NCBI GenBank assembly: GCA_947176615.1
Contig: CAMWRO010000118.1
Span: 1-8,285, forward strand
From: an uncultured Porphyromonadaceae bacterium
GTDB lineage: Bacteria; Bacteroidota; Bacteroidia; Bacteroidales; Muribaculaceae
DNA length: 8,285 nt
Reading direction: 5' to 3'
The notes below the pieces were generated by a model. The model saw nothing but the letters and a program-made list of their open reading frames with translations, was not told the origin of the DNA and made no database searches. Positions 5,669-8,285 of the stretch are shown here, piece after piece (the stretch's first letter is position 1; the number at the start of each line of letters is the position of its first letter). Both the position numbers and the translations under genes were made by a program.

Positions 5669-6052
5669 ATGCCTACTATTCAGCAATTAGTAAGAAAAGG
5701 ACGTGTGGCACTGGAGGATAAGAGCAAGTCGCCCGCACTTGATTCATGCCCGCAGCGTCGCGGCGTGTGTGTGCGTGTCTACACCACTACCCCCAAAAAG
5801 CCTAACTCGGCAATGCGTAAAGTCGCTCGTGTTCGCCTGACCAACGGTAAGGAAGTCAACAGCTACATTCCCGGCGAGGGTCACAATCTTCAGGAACACT
5901 CGATCGTGCTTGTTCGCGGCGGCCGTGTCAAGGACCTCCCCGGTGTGCGTTACCACATTGTTCGCGGAACGCTCGATACAAGCGGTGTCAAGGATCGCAC
6001 CCAGCGTCGTTCCAAGTACGGTGCAAAGCGTCCCAAAGCAGCTAAGAAGTAA
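5669..6052 (+). CDS. rpsL: 30S ribosomal protein S12
   Basis: A 127-residue S12, the small-subunit protein at the decoding centre that controls tRNA selection accuracy. It is recognised along its length, for example TTTPKKPNSAMRK at 39-51, GEGHNLQEHS at 69-78 and GGRVKDLPGVRYH at 84-96. K43 and K88, where substitutions confer streptomycin resistance or dependence in other bacteria, are both the wild-type lysine. D89, the residue methylthiolated by RimO in E. coli, is present. The ATG at 5669 gives the normal N-terminus (PTIQQLVRKGR); upstream is A-rich without a Shine-Dalgarno sequence, usual in Bacteroidetes. It is first in the operon, transcribed from the promoter at 5500-5531, with rpsG 171 bases downstream. 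The tail is the usual lysine-rich one, and nothing is truncated. Confidence 0.99.
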   Translation: MPTIQQLVRKGRVALEDKSKSPALDSCPQRRGVCVRVYTTTPKKPNSAMRKVARVRLTNGKEVNSYIPGEGHNLQEHSIVLVRGGRVKDLPGVRYHIVRGTLDTSGVKDRTQRRSKYGAKRPKAAKK

Positions 6053-6223
6053 TTCGCGCTCCTTTTCTGAAACAATTAAAATCTAAACAGAGTTATCAAC
6101 CTCCGTTTTTGATTTGTTGGAAGGCTAAGTCACAGGTTGAGTAAACGGCGCGCCGGAGGGCGGCTGTTGAAGATTAAAGATGCAGCAACCAAGCAACCAA
6201 AAACAAAACATTTCATTAAACAA
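6053..6223 (+). promoter_or_regulatory. rpsL-rpsG spacer with competing RNA pairings
   Basis: This 171-base spacer is long for a gap inside a ribosomal protein operon, and I see no promoter or terminator in it. Several pairings compete: TCAACC (6096-6101) with GGTTGA (6135-6140); GGTTG (6135-6139) with CAACC (6186-6190); and CCTCCG (6100-6105) with CGGAGG (6154-6159). A 10-base palindrome CGGCGCGCCG lies at 6146-6155 in an otherwise AT-rich spacer. In E. coli the equivalent S12-S7 spacer binds S7 for feedback control. A similar role here is an inference, since neither the sequence nor the fold was compared. Confidence 0.35.
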
Positions 6224-6700
6224 ATGAGAAAGGCTAAACCTAAGAAGCGGATTGTTCTGCCTGATCCCGTCTTCAATGATGTCAGAGTGTCTAAATTTGT
6301 CAATCACCTGATGTATGATGGCAAGAAGAACACTTCTTACACAATTTTCTATAGCGCTCTTGACCTTGTCAAGAACAAACTTCCCAACGAGGAGAAAACC
6401 CCGCTGGAAATCTGGAAAAAAGCCCTTGAAAACATCACTCCCACCGTGGAGGTTAAGTCACGTCGTGTCGGCGGTGCAACATTCCAAGTGCCTACTGAAA
6501 TCCGCCCCGACCGCAAGGAGTCTATCTCGATGAAAAACCTGATTCTCTACGCCCGCAAGCGCGGCGGCAAGACTATGGCTGAGAAGCTCGCTGCCGAAAT
6601 CGTAGACGCATTCAACGAACAGGGCGGCGCTTACAAGCGCAAGGAAGACATGCACAAGATGGCTGAGGCCAACCGCGCATTCGCTCACTTCCGTTTCTAA
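6224..6700 (+). CDS. rpsG: 30S ribosomal protein S7
   Basis: A 158-residue S7, the primary binding protein that nucleates assembly of the 16S rRNA 3' major domain and the 30S head, near the E site. Recognised by RKAKPKKR at the N-terminus, VEVKSRRVGGATFQVP at 75-90, and HKMAEANRAFAHFRF at 144-158. The ATG at 6224 gives the standard family length and a start context rich in A. An in-frame TTG at 6137 would add 29 basic residues but falls in the structured spacer and is not part of any S7 I know. It is the second gene of the str operon, 36 bases before fusA. In other bacteria S7 represses its own operon by binding the mRNA, so the preceding spacer is the place to look for its target. Confidence 0.98.
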   Translation: MRKAKPKKRIVLPDPVFNDVRVSKFVNHLMYDGKKNTSYTIFYSALDLVKNKLPNEEKTPLEIWKKALENITPTVEVKSRRVGGATFQVPTEIRPDRKESISMKNLILYARKRGGKTMAEKLAAEIVDAFNEQGGAYKRKEDMHKMAEANRAFAHFRF

Positions 6701-6736
6701 TCTCTTTCATCGGTAACACAATAGATTCTTACTCTA

Positions 6737-8285
6737 ATGGCAAAATCTGACGAACAGTTAAAATATACCCGTAATATCGGTATTATGGCTCACATCGACG
6801 CCGGTAAAACCACCACGTCGGAGCGTATTCTTTTCTATACCGGTCTTACCCACAAAATCGGCGAGGTTCATGATGGCGCAGCCACTATGGACTGGATGGA
6901 GCAGGAGCAGGAACGCGGTATTACAATTACCTCGGCTGCTACTACCACCTTCTGGAAGTACGCCGGTGACAAATTCAAAATCAACCTTATTGACACCCCC
7001 GGACACGTTGACTTCACTGTCGAGGTTGAGCGCTCGCTCCGCGTGCTCGACGGCGCTGTGGCAACATTCTGTGCCGTAGGTGGTGTTGAGCCCCAGTCTG
7101 AGACCGTTTGGCGTCAGGCCGACAAATACAACGTGCCCCGTATCGGCTATGTCAACAAGATGGACCGCTCGGGTGCCAACTTCTTTGAAGTAGTGCGCCA
7201 GCTCAAGGACGTGCTTGGAGCAAATCCCTGCCCCATTCAGATTCCTATCGGTGCTGAAGAGACTTTCAAGGGAGTCGTTGACCTGATTCTCATGAAGGCT
7301 GTTTTCTGGCATGACGAGGCTATGGGTGCCGACTACACACTGGAGGAAATCCCCGCCGGACTCGTTGCCGAAGCCGAAGAATGGCGTGACAAAATGCTTG
7401 AGAAAATCGCCGAATTCGACGACGCTCTCATGGAAAAATACTTTGACGATCCCTCCACTATCACCGAGGATGAAATCCGCCGCGCCCTCCGCGCCGGAAC
7501 ACTGAAGATGGAAATCGTTCCTATGGTGTGTGGCTCGTCGTTCAAGAACAAAGGCGTTCAGCCGCTGCTCGACGCAGTCTGCGCCTACCTCCCCAGCCCC
7601 ACCGACGCAGGCGCCGTTCAGGGTCATGCCGTAGGTAGCCCCGACGAAGTCGAGACCCGCGAGCCTTCAAGCGACGCACCCATGTGTGCCCTCGCGTTCA
7701 AGATTGCCACCGACCCCTATGTAGGCCGTCTGACATTCTTCCGCGTCTACTCGGGTGACGTTGTTGCCGGTTCTTATGTGCTCAACTCGCGCTCGGGCAA
7801 GAAAGAACGCGTTTCGCGTCTGTTCCAGATGCACTCCAACAAGCAGAACGCAAAAGAAATGATCGGCTGCGGTGATATCGGTGCCGGCGTAGGTTTCAAG
7901 GATATCCGCACAGGTGACACCCTCTGCGCCGAAGAAGCTCCCATCGTTCTCGAGGCTATGGAATTCCCCGATCCCGTTATCGGTATCGCAGTTGAACCCA
8001 AGACTCAGAAAGACCTTGACAAGCTCGGCGTCGGCCTTCAGAAACTTGCCGAGGAAGACCCCACATTCCGTGTTGAAACCAACGAGGAAACCGGCCAGAC
8101 AGTTATCTCCGGTATGGGCGAGCTTCACCTCGACATCATCATCGACCGTCTCCGCCGCGAGTTCAAGGTGGAATGTAACCAAGGCCGTCCTCAGGTTACC
8201 TACAAGGAAGCCATCACCAAGCCTGTCGAACTCCGCGAAGTGTTCAAGAAACAGACCGGTGGTCGTGGTAAATTCGCCGACATCA
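6737..8285 (+). CDS. fusA: Elongation factor G, 3' end cut by the window
   Basis: The first 516 residues of EF-G, the GTPase that drives ribosomal translocation and, with ribosome recycling factor, ribosome splitting. The full protein is usually about 700 residues. The GTPase domain shows G1 AHIDAGKTT (18-26), G2 RGITI (60-64), G3 DTPGH (86-90, with H90 the equivalent of the catalytic switch II histidine), G4 NKMD (140-143) and G5 GSSFK (266-270). Domain II spans about 315-402, domain III about 411-490 with GMGELHLDI (459-467), and domain IV begins with the KPVELREVF region before the cut. The ATG at 6737 gives the normal start (MAKSDEQLKYTRNIGIMAHID). All switch motifs are intact and the gene sits in the str operon, which points to the canonical EF-G rather than the divergent second EF-G many Bacteroidales carry. 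Confidence 0.98.
   Translation, partial: MAKSDEQLKYTRNIGIMAHIDAGKTTTSERILFYTGLTHKIGEVHDGAATMDWMEQEQERGITITSAATTTFWKYAGDKFKINLIDTPGHVDFTVEVERSLRVLDGAVATFCAVGGVEPQSETVWRQADKYNVPRIGYVNKMDRSGANFFEVVRQLKDVLGANPCPIQIPIGAEETFKGVVDLILMKAVFWHDEAMGADYTLEEIPAGLVAEAEEWRDKMLEKIAEFDDALMEKYFDDPSTITEDEIRRALRAGTLKMEIVPMVCGSSFKNKGVQPLLDAVCAYLPSPTDAGAVQGHAVGSPDEVETREPSSDAPMCALAFKIATDPYVGRLTFFRVYSGDVVAGSYVLNSRSGKKERVSRLFQMHSNKQNAKEMIGCGDIGAGVGFKDIRTGDTLCAEEAPIVLEAMEFPDPVIGIAVEPKTQKDLDKLGVGLQKLAEEDPTFRVETNEETGQTVISGMGELHLDIIIDRLRREFKVECNQGRPQVTYKEAITKPVELREVFKKQTGGRGKFADI

Noticed and set aside
6137..6223. TTG start giving S7 a 29-residue basic N-terminal extension
   Set aside because: The ATG at 6224 yields the standard 158-residue S7 and its usual N-terminus. 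The extension is rich in K and R only because the spacer is A-rich with a G+C island.
6758..7627. A 289-codon minus-strand open frame opposite fusA
   Set aside because: The plus-strand EF-G reading is unambiguous with all GTPase motifs. The antisense frame is a by-product of codon bias in a highly expressed gene and shows no recognisable domain.

Overview
The window looks like a chromosomal segment from a Bacteroidales bacterium, probably a gut member of the Muribaculaceae or a close relative. The taxon is inferred from four things: promoters of the Bacteroides type (TTTG, about 19-20 bases, TAnnTTTG); A-rich translation starts without Shine-Dalgarno sequences; a secreted Ntn hydrolase of the bile salt hydrolase family; and a small protein ending in a type IX secretion (Por) tail-like domain. 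No mobile element, CRISPR array, tRNA or rRNA was found.

Left part (1-5359), all genes on the minus strand. In transcription order these are: an AlkP/sulfatase-superfamily membrane phosphoglycerol- or phosphoethanolamine-transferase-like protein (3521-5359); a PAP2 lipid phosphatase 8 bases downstream (2778-3512); a strong intrinsic terminator (2719-2748); a secreted choloylglycine hydrolase family enzyme (1633-2670); a long hairpin (1570-1611); a promoter and a small secreted Por-tail-like protein (1173-1496); and a diacylglycerol-kinase-family lipid kinase (176-1138, GTG start), followed by an intrinsic terminator (113-151). The hairpins and promoters divide this into three units: transferase-PAP2, the hydrolase alone, and Por-tail protein-lipid kinase. 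Three of the five genes handle lipid phosphates or head groups. A head-group transferase that releases diacylglycerol, a kinase that rephosphorylates it and a PAP2 phosphatase would make a coherent lipid recycling set, but this is inference from family and proximity.

Right part (5500-8285), plus strand. This is the start of the str ribosomal operon: a near-consensus promoter (5500-5531), a leader of about 130 bases with a foldable core, rpsL (S12), a 171-base spacer with competing pairings, rpsG (S7), and fusA (EF-G), which runs off the right edge after 516 codons. The promoters of the transferase and of rpsL diverge within a 309-base gap.

Most of the window is ordinary housekeeping and envelope sequence, and I see no convincing new defence or mobile system. 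The items most worth a second look are: a G-quadruplex-type G-run exactly in the short spacer before the GTG-started lipid kinase; the rpsL leader and the rpsL-rpsG spacer as possible ribosomal-protein regulatory RNAs; the nearly cargo-free Por-tail protein; and the bile salt hydrolase-like enzyme, whose nucleophile is exposed by the predicted signal peptidase cut.
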